64,000 bases of DNA from an uncultured Phascolarctobacterium sp. (lineage in GTDB: Bacteria > Bacillota > Negativicutes > Acidaminococcales > Acidaminococcaceae): the NCBI GenBank assembly GCA_900541915.1, contig UQLS01000003.1, forward strand, positions 62,001 through 126,000, in the 5' to 3' direction. The position numbers were made by a program, and so were the translations under genes. Of the stretch, positions 52,796 to 60,657 are shown piece by piece; the first letter of the stretch is position 1, and each line of letters starts with the position of its first letter. The notes below the pieces were generated by a model, which had not been told where the DNA came from, ran no database searches, and was given only the letters and a program-made list of their open reading frames with translations.

Positions 52796-53293
52796 ATGCA
52801 GGTACGTAAACTTACTACGGCGGCACTGCTGATTGCCATAGGTACTTTAAGCGCTCATCTGGTCTATATCCCCGCCGGAGTTTCCAAATGCTTTCCCGTG
52901 CAGCATGCTATAAATGTTTTGGCTGCAGTTATTCTGGGCCCTTTTTACAGTACTGCTATAGCTTTCATTATTTCCTGCCTGCGCAATATGCTGGGCACTG
53001 GTTCACTGTTAGCCTTTCCCGGTAGTATGATAGGCGCATTGCTTGCAGGACTGGCTTTTGCCCGTTACCGTAATATTGCTGCAGCAATGGCAGGAGAAAT
53101 AATCGGCACCGGCCTGCTGGGCGGATTTGTAGCCTGGATAATAGCTTCTGTCGTGCTTGGCAGCAATGCTGCAGCCTGGTTCTTTATTCCGCCCTTTCTT
53201 GTAAGCACTGTCGGTGGCAGTATTATTGCCGGTCTGCTTATTAAGAGCGGTATTCTTAAACAAAGCCGTCTGAGCGGCGGAACGGATAAATAA
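52796..53293 (+). CDS. thiW: ThiW-like ECF S component
   Basis: 165 aa, five to six helices. FPVQHAINVLAAVILGPFYS, CLRNMLGTGSLLAFPGSMIGALLAGLAF match ThiW, an S component proposed to take up the thiamine thiazole precursor. The ATG at 52796 is 7 bases after GAGG. There is no TPP riboswitch and no own ATPase/T subunits, so it would borrow the ECF motor. It is followed by a small membrane protein and a zinc-type ArsR gene, an unusual context that leaves the substrate open. Confidence 0.85.
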   Translation: MQVRKLTTAALLIAIGTLSAHLVYIPAGVSKCFPVQHAINVLAAVILGPFYSTAIAFIISCLRNMLGTGSLLAFPGSMIGALLAGLAFARYRNIAAAMAGEIIGTGLLGGFVAWIIASVVLGSNAAAWFFIPPFLVSTVGGSIIAGLLIKSGILKQSRLSGGTDK

Positions 53294-53294
53294 T

Positions 53295-53588
53295 ATGGAC
53301 ATCGGCATACTGATAAATTATATTCTTTACGCGCTGAGCGGCTTCTGCTTCGGCATCTTTGCTTCCCGCTACAGCGTACTTTCCTGTCTGAGAATTAAGG
53401 AACGCCTTGCTGCCTCCGGTCTGAGCGGATTAATAACAACACTGCCCCAGATTTTATTTTTGCTGGTCAGCTTTTTTATTTTTCCTGCCTGGTTTATCAC
53501 CCGCACTCCTATCGGAGGCTTTTTCTACTGTGCAATACTGATTTACTTTTTCTCGCAGGGCTACAGAACATATATTAAAAACAGGTGA
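53295..53588 (+). CDS. Small membrane protein of unknown function
   Basis: 97 aa, about three hydrophobic helices, no recognised family. It starts 1 base after the ThiW-like stop and overlaps the ArsR frame region, so the three are one operon. Composition (SRYSVLSCLRIKERL between helices) gives no motif. Role unknown. Confidence 0.72.
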   Translation: MDIGILINYILYALSGFCFGIFASRYSVLSCLRIKERLAASGLSGLITTLPQILFLLVSFFIFPAWFITRTPIGGFFYCAILIYFFSQGYRTYIKNR

Positions 53589-53593
53589 AACCC

Positions 53594-53932
53594 ATGACTA
53601 CTTCTCATCAGCATAATACAACTCTTCCCCTGCCGGGACACGAAAATGAAAAATATATTCTTCCCATGGCAGCCATCTTTAAAGTGCTCAGCGACCCTAC
53701 ACGCATTCGCATTCTGGCGCTTTTAGCACATCAGGAACTCTGCGTCAGCTGTATCGCCGAAGCACTGAACATGACTCATTCTGCTATTTCTCATCAGCTG
53801 CGTCTGCTGCGCTCTGCCAATCTGGTAAAATATACCAAGGACGGCAAAGAAGTTATTTACTCGTTGGATGATGAGCATGTATTAACACTCTTCGATCAGG
53901 CACTTGACCACGTTAAGCATAAAGTAGAGTAA
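53594..53932 (+). CDS. ArsR/SmtB-family metal-sensing repressor
   Basis: 112 aa. Winged helix with FKVLSDPTRIRILALL, ELCVSCIAEALN and HSAISHQLRLLRSANLV. The last helix carries Asp-x-His-x10-His-x2-His (DEH ... HVKH), the alpha-5 zinc/cobalt site of CzrA/SmtB. A His-rich N-terminal tail (TSHQHN) precedes it. It should repress its operon until zinc binds. The ATG at 53594 follows AGGTG by 6 bases. Being the third gene after a vitamin S component is odd. Confidence 0.88.
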   Translation: MTTSHQHNTTLPLPGHENEKYILPMAAIFKVLSDPTRIRILALLAHQELCVSCIAEALNMTHSAISHQLRLLRSANLVKYTKDGKEVIYSLDDEHVLTLFDQALDHVKHKVE

Positions 53933-53934
53933 AC

Positions 53935-53969
53935 AAAAAGCTCTTCTGACATCAGTCAGAAGAGCTTTT
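53935..53969. terminator. Bidirectional terminator
   Basis: Stem AAAAGCTCTTCTGAC / GTCAGAAGAGCTTTT (53936-53950 with 53955-53969), loop ATCA; ends the arsR operon (+) and the lyase gene (-). Confidence 0.93.
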
Positions 53970-53970
53970 C

Positions 53971-55464
53971 TTATTTATTCTCGTTTAACAAGGCAGCAAA
54001 ATCTTTATTCAGTTTATTCTCTGCCTCCTGCTGACGTTTAACAGCCGCTTCTGTCCAGGCCTTATTACGCTGCAGCTCTTTATCACACTGCTGCAGCATT
54101 TTAGCCATTTCTGCCGGCTGCGGTCCTCCCTTAACCGCTCTGGCAGCCACAATAGCCGCAGGATCAAGAGCTGCTTTAAATTCAGCTCTAGTCAGAGGCA
54201 GCATCGCCGGCAAGCTTTTATCCTTAGCCGCCAGCTGCAGATATATCTTCTGTGCCTCTTCGTAAGAAAAATCTGAAGGCGGGATATTATTCTTACGGGC
54301 ATAAGTTACTATTTCAGAAGCAAAGTGATGTCCAGTTCGGAAAGGAATCTGATATTTACGCATCATCAAATCGGCAATTTCCTGTGAACAGGTCCAGTCC
54401 AGATTAAGTTCTGCCAGGCTGCGCTCAGGATCAATAACCAAAGCCTGTAAAATATGATCAAAATCACGCACAAGCTTAGCTGCATCCTTCAATAATGTTT
54501 CCGCCCCGGTCCTGCCATCCGGCATGCCAGCCGGAATATTATGAGCTCTGAACAATACCGTTGTTCCATCTCCCAACAGCATGGAAGCATCTCTTCTTGC
54601 ATTATTTAAAATACCAGGATTACGTTTTTGCGGCATGGCACTGGAAACATAAGTGTTGCCGCCGCCCTCACGCAAAATTATCCATGGACGCGGCTGCGCA
54701 TATTGCTGCATAATTTCTTCAATAAAACTGCCGATATGCAGCGCGATATTATTTGTTACCGCAGCTGCATCCGCCGCATTTTCAGAAGTATAAATCTGTC
54801 CAGCATCGTAAGTATTATAGGCAATACTGTCAAAGCCCAGATAACCTGCTATTCTATCCCTGTCAAGCGGCCAGCCGGTGCCGTTCAGTACTGTAGCTCC
54901 CATCGGCGAACGATTAAGTCTGCCATAATATTGCTGTAATCTTTGCGCATCACGCCCAAATGCATACGCATAGCCGAGCAGATAATGTCCCAGGCTGTTA
55001 GGCTGTGCTGCCACACCATTGGTATAGTTGGGAATAATAGTCGCTTGCTGCTGAGCAGCAAGTTTCAATAAAGTTGTCTGCATATCGTCCAGCGCTGCCG
55101 CAAGCTCCAGAGCCTGCTCGCGGCTCATGGCAAAATTCACTGTGCTCAGCATATCCTGACTGGAACGTCCTGCATGCAGCATGGTAATTTCTTCGCTGCC
55201 ATAAGTCTTAATCAGCAAGGGTTCAAAAGTAATTACCAAATTAGGGCGTGCACCGCCATTATCTCCGTCCTGCAAAACCTGTGCAATACTTTTGGCAAAG
55301 CCTTGCCCCTGTTCTTTAGTCAGCAGACCTTGCTGCGTATTTATAACTGCTGTAGCCTTATTAATCTGTCCCAGCCAGTAAAAGTTGTCTTTTTCTGCTG
55401 CTTCTGCAGTCACAGCATTCATTGCCAACATTGCCAGAAATGCCAATATTCCAAACTTTTTCAT
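53971..55464 (-). CDS. Exported argininosuccinate lyase-like protein
   Basis: About 497 aa. A clear signal peptide (MKKFGILAFLAMLAMNAVTA, cut near AEA) precedes a full fumarase/aspartase-superfamily fold: LHAGRSSQD region, LNRSPMGATVLNGTGWPLDR, and the signature SSAMPQKRNP (normally GSSAMPQKKNP). Argininosuccinate lyase is cytoplasmic; an exported copy must act on another substrate pool, releasing fumarate from an N-succinyl compound. The ATG overlaps the upstream binding-protein stop (TAATG) with GAGGAGG before it. The C-terminus is a charged coiled coil. Substrate unknown. Confidence 0.85.
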   Translation of the reverse strand: MKKFGILAFLAMLAMNAVTAEAAEKDNFYWLGQINKATAVINTQQGLLTKEQGQGFAKSIAQVLQDGDNGGARPNLVITFEPLLIKTYGSEEITMLHAGRSSQDMLSTVNFAMSREQALELAAALDDMQTTLLKLAAQQQATIIPNYTNGVAAQPNSLGHYLLGYAYAFGRDAQRLQQYYGRLNRSPMGATVLNGTGWPLDRDRIAGYLGFDSIAYNTYDAGQIYTSENAADAAAVTNNIALHIGSFIEEIMQQYAQPRPWIILREGGGNTYVSSAMPQKRNPGILNNARRDASMLLGDGTTVLFRAHNIPAGMPDGRTGAETLLKDAAKLVRDFDHILQALVIDPERSLAELNLDWTCSQEIADLMMRKYQIPFRTGHHFASEIVTYARKNNIPPSDFSYEEAQKIYLQLAAKDKSLPAMLPLTRAEFKAALDPAAIVAARAVKGGPQPAEMAKMLQQCDKELQRNKAWTEAAVKRQQEAENKLNKDFAALLNENK

Positions 55465-56477
55465 TAGCCAGCCTCCTCTGCACCTGCACTTAGCCACTGC
55501 CTGATAATTTCATTTTTCTCTATTGCTGTCCAGCTTAAATCATCAACCGGTACCCGTACATTTCCTAAAAGCTCTTTCCGCAGATTATTATGCGGATAAT
55601 CCTTTACATGCCATAAATACTGGTAGCCATTATTATTCAGCACCTGCAGGCTGTCATCACTCATTAAATAATCTATAAAGCGGCAAGCCTCCTGCTGCTG
55701 TTTGCTGCCGTTAATAACTGCAGCACCGGTGAGCAGATTTCTGTTAGCATCTTCTACTACAGTAGCAAACAGGTGATTATAACGCTCTTCCAATTTTAAT
55801 GCATAGCGCAGCGGCAAAACCGCTACAGTCTTGCGGCCCGTATAAACCATATCCACCGCATCACTGATATGGTCGGTATATGTAACCTGCTGCTTATTAA
55901 GCTCAGCAGCATATTGCAGCGCCTGCTGACGTCCGCGCAGCTGCCAGATAGAAGTTAACAGTCCGTAGCTTGCACCGCCATAGATATAATCAGGAATAAC
56001 TATTTCACCGCGCAGCTGCGGCTTTAAAAGCTCTGTGCAGGTATCAGGTGCATACAATCCCAGTTCATGCAGTCTGTCCTTATTGCTGATAAAAGCAACG
56101 TATTCAAGATACAAACTGGTCCAGTATCCCTCTTTGCTGCGCATAGCTGCCGGTACTTTATAAGCTTCCTTAGTAAGATACGGCTGCAGTAAATTTTGCT
56201 GGCTGGCAAGATAATATTCTTCCACAGTACCGCCAAGCCAACAATCTACATTATTCTTTCTTATAAACTCTATACGTTCGTTAAAGGAACCGGCAGGCAA
56301 ACGTATTATCTTAACCTTAATACCCGTCTTATTTGTAAAATCATCTGCTAAAACAGCAGTAGCCTTACTTTCCATACTGCTGCAGACAGTTATCTCTGCT
56401 TTCTGCTTCTGCTGCTGTTGGCAGCCGGAAAGCAATAAGCTCATAAGCAGGATTACTGCTATAAAAACTCTGTGCAT
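55464..56477 (-). CDS. ABC-type substrate-binding lipoprotein
   Basis: About 337 aa. Lipobox LLSGCQQQ. The fold (ITVCSSMESKATAVLADDF, VDCWLGGTVEEYY, LRGEIVIPDYIYGGASYGLL) is that of the iron/phosphonate/polyamine-type class 1 binding proteins. No permease or ATPase gene adjoins it. It is translationally coupled to the exported lyase, so it probably binds the lyase's substrate or product. The tandem Tyr pair used by ferric-binding proteins is not found at the expected C-domain place. The ATG at 56477 is 6 bases after AGGTGG. Confidence 0.83.
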   Translation of the reverse strand: MHRVFIAVILLMSLLLSGCQQQQKQKAEITVCSSMESKATAVLADDFTNKTGIKVKIIRLPAGSFNERIEFIRKNNVDCWLGGTVEEYYLASQQNLLQPYLTKEAYKVPAAMRSKEGYWTSLYLEYVAFISNKDRLHELGLYAPDTCTELLKPQLRGEIVIPDYIYGGASYGLLTSIWQLRGRQQALQYAAELNKQQVTYTDHISDAVDMVYTGRKTVAVLPLRYALKLEERYNHLFATVVEDANRNLLTGAAVINGSKQQQEACRFIDYLMSDDSLQVLNNNGYQYLWHVKDYPHNNLRKELLGNVRVPVDDLSWTAIEKNEIIRQWLSAGAEEAG

Positions 56478-56536
56478 CTTCTTCCACCTTTCTGCTTTCA
56501 TTATAGCATATTAAGATGCAACTGCTTGCTGCAACA

Positions 56537-56884
56537 TTATTCGCATAAAGGATTAGTCAGTTCAAATCTGTCATCCATATGCTCACTGCCCCAGCTGCAC
56601 ATCATTTCCAATAACGGCTCCAGGCTTTTACCCTTTTCCGTTAAGTAGTATTCTACTTTGGGAGGTACCTGAGCATATACTTTACGTTCAATAAGTCCGT
56701 CTGCTTCCAGCTCACGCAGCTGATTAGTCAAGGTACGCTGAGAAACTGTCCCTATTTCACGCTGCAGCTCATTAAATCTTTTTCCCGGTGCAGCTAAAAG
56801 AGAGGCAAGCAGCAAAGGCTTATATTTTCCGCCAATAAGCTTAATGGTTACTTCCATTTCGCAGATTACCTTAATTTTCTCCAT
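56537..56884 (-). CDS. HxlR-family transcriptional regulator
   Basis: 115 aa. CEMEVTIKLIGGKYKPLLL, KRFNELQREIGTVSQRTLTNQLRELEADGLI match HxlR winged-helix proteins. The N-terminal Cys (residue 8) is the redox-sensitive position of YodB/HypR. It is divergent from an SDR oxidoreductase, a common pairing in which the regulator responds to electrophiles or quinones. Confidence 0.9.
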   Translation of the reverse strand: MEKIKVICEMEVTIKLIGGKYKPLLLASLLAAPGKRFNELQREIGTVSQRTLTNQLRELEADGLIERKVYAQVPPKVEYYLTEKGKSLEPLLEMMCSWGSEHMDDRFELTNPLCE

Positions 56885-57021
56885 TTTATCCTCCTAAGTG
56901 CACTTTTTTTCACTTACAGCCAAAAAACTGCGTTCTTGTACAGCCTTCTGTAATAATTATAATTATATAGAGATTATAAATCCTGTACTAATTTTTGTAA
57001 AATAAGAAAGAAGGTTATAAG
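56885..57021. promoter_or_regulatory. Divergent control region, HxlR/SDR
   Basis: 137 bases. The palindrome AAGTGCACTT (56896-56905) with a further CACTT (56911-56915) lies next to the hxlR start, and two GTAC-containing segments (CTTGTACAGC and CCTGTACTAA) lie nearer the SDR gene. They are candidate HxlR sites. Confidence 0.4.
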
Positions 57022-57744
57022 ATGCTTAAAGAATTAGTAGTTATTACAGGCGCCAGCTCCGGTATCGGCAGTCAATTAGCCCGTCGTTTTTCCGCAGCCG
57101 GACATCCTTTGCTTTTGCTGGCAAGAAGACTGAAGCCTATGAAGGAACTCAATTTGCCTAACAGTATCTGCATTTCTGCAGATGTTACCAATCCTGAAGC
57201 TGTAACGAATGCTATCCGCCAGGCGGAAGCAGAATACGGCAAAACAGACTTACTCATCAACTGTGCCGGAGTTATGCTTTTAGGACATCCTGACCGCCAG
57301 CTGTATACTGAATGGGAGCAGATGATTGACGTCAACATCAAAGGCATCCTCACTAGTACGCAGGCTGTACTGCCGGACATGCTGGAACGCAATCATGGCA
57401 CGATTATCAATATCAGCTCCATAGCGGGACGCAAAACCTTTGATAATCATGCTGTTTACTGCGGCACTAAATTTGCTGTACATGCTATTACAGAAAATAT
57501 GCGCAAAGAAATTGCCGATAAAAACGTACGTCTTATTGTACTGGCTCCCGGCGTAGTGGAAACACCGCTTTTAAGCCATACCAGCGATGAAGGAATAAAA
57601 AGCGATTACAATCAGTGGAAAGAAACCATTAACGGCGGACTTGATGCTGATAAAATTGCCGATTGTGCTCTTTTTGCTTACCAAATGCCGCAGGAAGTCT
57701 GCATACGTGAAATCGTTATTGCCAAAACTAAACAGGCAGATTAA
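57022..57744 (+). CDS. SDR-family oxidoreductase
   Basis: 240 aa. GASSGIGSQLARR cofactor loop, NCAGVML, NISSIAG (catalytic Ser) and YCGTKFA (Tyr-x3-Lys). YdfG/serine-dehydrogenase-like build. It is divergent from hxlR and probably induced by reactive carbonyl or quinone stress (inference). Confidence 0.9.
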   Translation: MLKELVVITGASSGIGSQLARRFSAAGHPLLLLARRLKPMKELNLPNSICISADVTNPEAVTNAIRQAEAEYGKTDLLINCAGVMLLGHPDRQLYTEWEQMIDVNIKGILTSTQAVLPDMLERNHGTIINISSIAGRKTFDNHAVYCGTKFAVHAITENMRKEIADKNVRLIVLAPGVVETPLLSHTSDEGIKSDYNQWKETINGGLDADKIADCALFAYQMPQEVCIREIVIAKTKQAD

Positions 57745-57786
57745 AAAAATCCGTCAAGATATTTTAATATCTTGACGGATTTTTTA
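57744..57786. terminator. Bidirectional terminator
   Basis: Long stem containing ATCCGTCAAGATATT / AATATCTTGACGGAT, T-runs both ways; ends the SDR (+) and ABC importer (-) transcripts. Confidence 0.93.
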
Positions 57787-57793
57787 TTAATCA

Positions 57794-58840
57794 TTAATCA
57801 CGGTCAAAAACCATAACCTGTTCAAAGTCCAGATATACGGTATCTCCATCTTTGAATTTATGCAGATCAGCGCCTTTTTCAATAACGCGTACGTTATGGT
57901 CTCCCACCTGAATACGATAATCAACAGCGTCACCCAGATAGAAACGATGGGTAAGTACACCTTTAATCAGACCGCCGCTCAGAGACATAGTGATATTTTC
58001 CGGACGAACGGCAATAATTGCATCGCCGCTGACATTAGCAGAGTTAGCAAAGGAAATGTCCGTACCTTTAATAAATACACGATCACCTTTAGCTTCACCG
58101 TCCATGAAGTTAACCAGACCGATAAAGTCTGCTACCATCTTATTAGCCGGAGTAGTATAAATTTCATGGGGAGCACCAATCTGCTGTACAACGCCTTTGC
58201 TCATAACCACGACACGGTCGCTCATTGCCATGGCTTCGCTCTGGTCATGGGTTACATAGACAACGGTAATACCAAGCTTTTTCTGAATGGACAGAATTTC
58301 AAAACGCATGCTTTCACGCAGCTTAGCATCCAGGTTAGACAAAGGTTCGTCAAGCAAGAGCAGTCCAGGCTGAGCTACCAGCGCACGTGCCAATGCAACA
58401 CGCTGCTGCTGACCGCCGGAAAGCTGATGCGGATAACGTTTGCCATATTCACCCAAATGCACCAGTTCCAACATTTCCTGCACACGCTGCATTCTTTCTT
58501 CTTTGGGAACTTTCTGGATTTTCAGCGGATAGGCTACGTTTTCTTCTACTGTCATATGCGGCCATACTGCATAGGATTGGAATACCATGCCGATATCGCG
58601 TTTTTCCGGCGGAGTGAAGCTGCCTTTGATGGAAGAGCTTACACAGGCATCACCAATATAGATTTCACCTTCCGTTGCACGTTCAAAGCCGGCAATCATA
58701 CGCAGAGTAGTAGTCTTGCCGCAGCCGGAAGGACCAAGGATGGAAACAAATTCACCATCTTTTACAACCAGGTGAAAATCATTAACAGCAGTTACTTTGC
58801 CAAATCTTTTATAAACATGTTCAATACGTACTTCAGACAT
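57794..58840 (-). CDS. ABC importer ATPase (AfuC/PotA type)
   Basis: 348 aa. Walker A GPSGCGKTTTLRM, signature LSGGQQQRVALARAL, Walker B LLLLDEPLSNLD, switch His in VTHDQSEAM, and a C-terminal TOBE-like domain. Third gene of the importer operon, 16 bases after the permease. Confidence 0.93.
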   Translation of the reverse strand: MSEVRIEHVYKRFGKVTAVNDFHLVVKDGEFVSILGPSGCGKTTTLRMIAGFERATEGEIYIGDACVSSSIKGSFTPPEKRDIGMVFQSYAVWPHMTVEENVAYPLKIQKVPKEERMQRVQEMLELVHLGEYGKRYPHQLSGGQQQRVALARALVAQPGLLLLDEPLSNLDAKLRESMRFEILSIQKKLGITVVYVTHDQSEAMAMSDRVVVMSKGVVQQIGAPHEIYTTPANKMVADFIGLVNFMDGEAKGDRVFIKGTDISFANSANVSGDAIIAVRPENITMSLSGGLIKGVLTHRFYLGDAVDYRIQVGDHNVRVIEKGADLHKFKDGDTVYLDFEQVMVFDRD

Positions 58841-58856
58841 TGATTACACTCCTTCG

Positions 58857-60524
58857 TTAAATACCAACATTACCCTTACTCAGTTTATTAAGAATCAGAT
58901 TGCCAATCAATACGATAGCCAAAATAATTACCGACAGTACGGAAGCATTCTGAGTATCAGCATAGGTCTGCAGTTCATACAGCAATACACCGATAGTCTT
59001 GGTATCACTGCCGTACAGAAGCAATGACATGGTCAGTTCGTAGAAAGACGGCATAAAAATCAGGAACCAGCCGGCAATAATTGACGGAGCAATAAGCGGC
59101 ATAATAATGTCCTTGCAGCATCTCAGCCAGTTAGCACCAGAATTAAGCGCCGCTTCTTCCAGGGAAATATGAACCTGACTCAGAGAAGCAGCAATGGTAC
59201 GTACGGACATAGTCATATATTTTACCAGATAGCTGACTACCAGTATCCACATAGTTGAATACAGGTTCAGACCGAAGTTGCCGGAGAAAGTAACAACCAA
59301 TGCCAGAGCAATAACGATACTAGGAGTACTGCCGCCGATAACAGTCAGCAGGTCAGGAATGCTGCGTCCTTTAACATGAGTCTTAACCGCCAGATACGCA
59401 ACGAACAGAGAAAGCAAAGTACCGATAGTAGCAGCAATAACTGCATAAATAACGGAGTTCCAAATGCTTTCCATGTACTGAGAGCTGCTGATAACAGGAA
59501 TCCAGGCATCAAAACCCAGGTTGGAAAGAGTAATCGGTTTAGACATACTCTTAATCAGAGAGGTAATGACGATAGAGCCTAAAGGAATAATTACAGAAAT
59601 CATGCTGTAAGCACCTACGGCGCAGAAAGCAGGCCATTTCCATTTTCCCAGCTCAACAATATTAGGACGAGTGCTCTTGCCGCTGATAGTAGTATAGTCC
59701 TTACGTCCTACAATCCAGGTCATGAAGAACAGCAGGAAGTTTGCTAAGAACATCAGAGATGCAGCCAAAGCAGTAGCATCGCGGACACCATCAACGTCAC
59801 CCATGTAAATATAAGTTACGATACGGGTAGTCATAACTTCTATGTTACCAGGCATACCAACGATAGCAGGAATACCGAAGCAGCTGCCTGCGGCAATAAA
59901 TACCAGGAGTCCACCGGCAAAAATACTGGGAGCCATCAAAGGCAGGGTAACATCAAGCAGAGTGCGCAGCGGTGAAGCACCGGAAACTCTGGCAGCTTCC
60001 TCCAAAGTCGGGTCCATTTTCTCCATTGCGCGGGAAATAGTGATAAACGCAAAGGGAGAATAAAATAATGTTAATACCCATGCTAAGCCGCCAGTAGTAT
60101 AAATATCAAAAGGAGCCTGCTGCAAGCCAAACATCCACTTGAAAATATTGTTCATATAGCCAACACTGGGATTAAGCAGCTGTACCCACGCAATAGCACC
60201 TACATAGGGCGGAATCATATAGCTGGAAACCAAAAGGGTACGATAAGCCTTCTTGCCGGGCATATCAGTACGGCCAACCAGCCAGGCCAGCGGGAATGTA
60301 ATAATAACGCTGGCAACCATAACCAACAAAGACAGATTGATAGTATTGGTCAAAGCACGCCAGTTAACATCCTGACTGTATACGTTACGATAGTTTTCAA
60401 AATTGATGCTGCCATTATAGATAATGCTGTCATAAAGCAGCACACCCATCGGGAATATTACAAAATATATCAGCATCAATACAGAAAACGCAATGACTAA
60501 GAATTTGCTGTTAATTCTTCCCAT
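58857..60524 (-). CDS. ABC importer permease, fused double domain (AfuB type)
   Basis: 555 aa, twelve helices in two halves. Each half ends with an ATPase-coupling EAA loop: EAARVSGASPLRTLLDVTLP and EAALNSGANWLRCCKDIIMP. A single fused permease is typical of ferric (FbpB), AfuB and phosphonate-type systems. It is separated from the binding-protein gene by 133 bases containing a hairpin. Confidence 0.93.
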   Translation of the reverse strand: MGRINSKFLVIAFSVLMLIYFVIFPMGVLLYDSIIYNGSINFENYRNVYSQDVNWRALTNTINLSLLVMVASVIITFPLAWLVGRTDMPGKKAYRTLLVSSYMIPPYVGAIAWVQLLNPSVGYMNNIFKWMFGLQQAPFDIYTTGGLAWVLTLFYSPFAFITISRAMEKMDPTLEEAARVSGASPLRTLLDVTLPLMAPSIFAGGLLVFIAAGSCFGIPAIVGMPGNIEVMTTRIVTYIYMGDVDGVRDATALAASLMFLANFLLFFMTWIVGRKDYTTISGKSTRPNIVELGKWKWPAFCAVGAYSMISVIIPLGSIVITSLIKSMSKPITLSNLGFDAWIPVISSSQYMESIWNSVIYAVIAATIGTLLSLFVAYLAVKTHVKGRSIPDLLTVIGGSTPSIVIALALVVTFSGNFGLNLYSTMWILVVSYLVKYMTMSVRTIAASLSQVHISLEEAALNSGANWLRCCKDIIMPLIAPSIIAGWFLIFMPSFYELTMSLLLYGSDTKTIGVLLYELQTYADTQNASVLSVIILAIVLIGNLILNKLSKGNVGI

Positions 60525-60589
60525 AAAGTAAAAAATACTCCTTTCTGCATATAAAAACCGGAGAAAAATAGATACTTTTATAACGCAGG

Positions 60590-60622
60590 AAAAACAGGGA
60601 ACGTATAAACGCCCCTGTTTTT
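60590..60622 (-). terminator. Intercistronic hairpin (partial terminator)
   Basis: Minus-strand stem AAAAACAGGG / CCCTGTTTTT (60622-60613 with 60599-60590) in the gap between the binding-protein and permease genes. It would reduce read-through or protect the upstream message, giving more binding protein than permease. Confidence 0.7.
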
Positions 60623-60657
60623 CGCCATACTACCTAATTTTTATAATTTTCGGCAGC

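Noticed and set aside
57860..58843. Long plus-strand frame (327 aa) opposite the ABC ATPase gene
   Set aside because: Antisense shadow of a gene with all ABC motifs; composition is unlike a protein.
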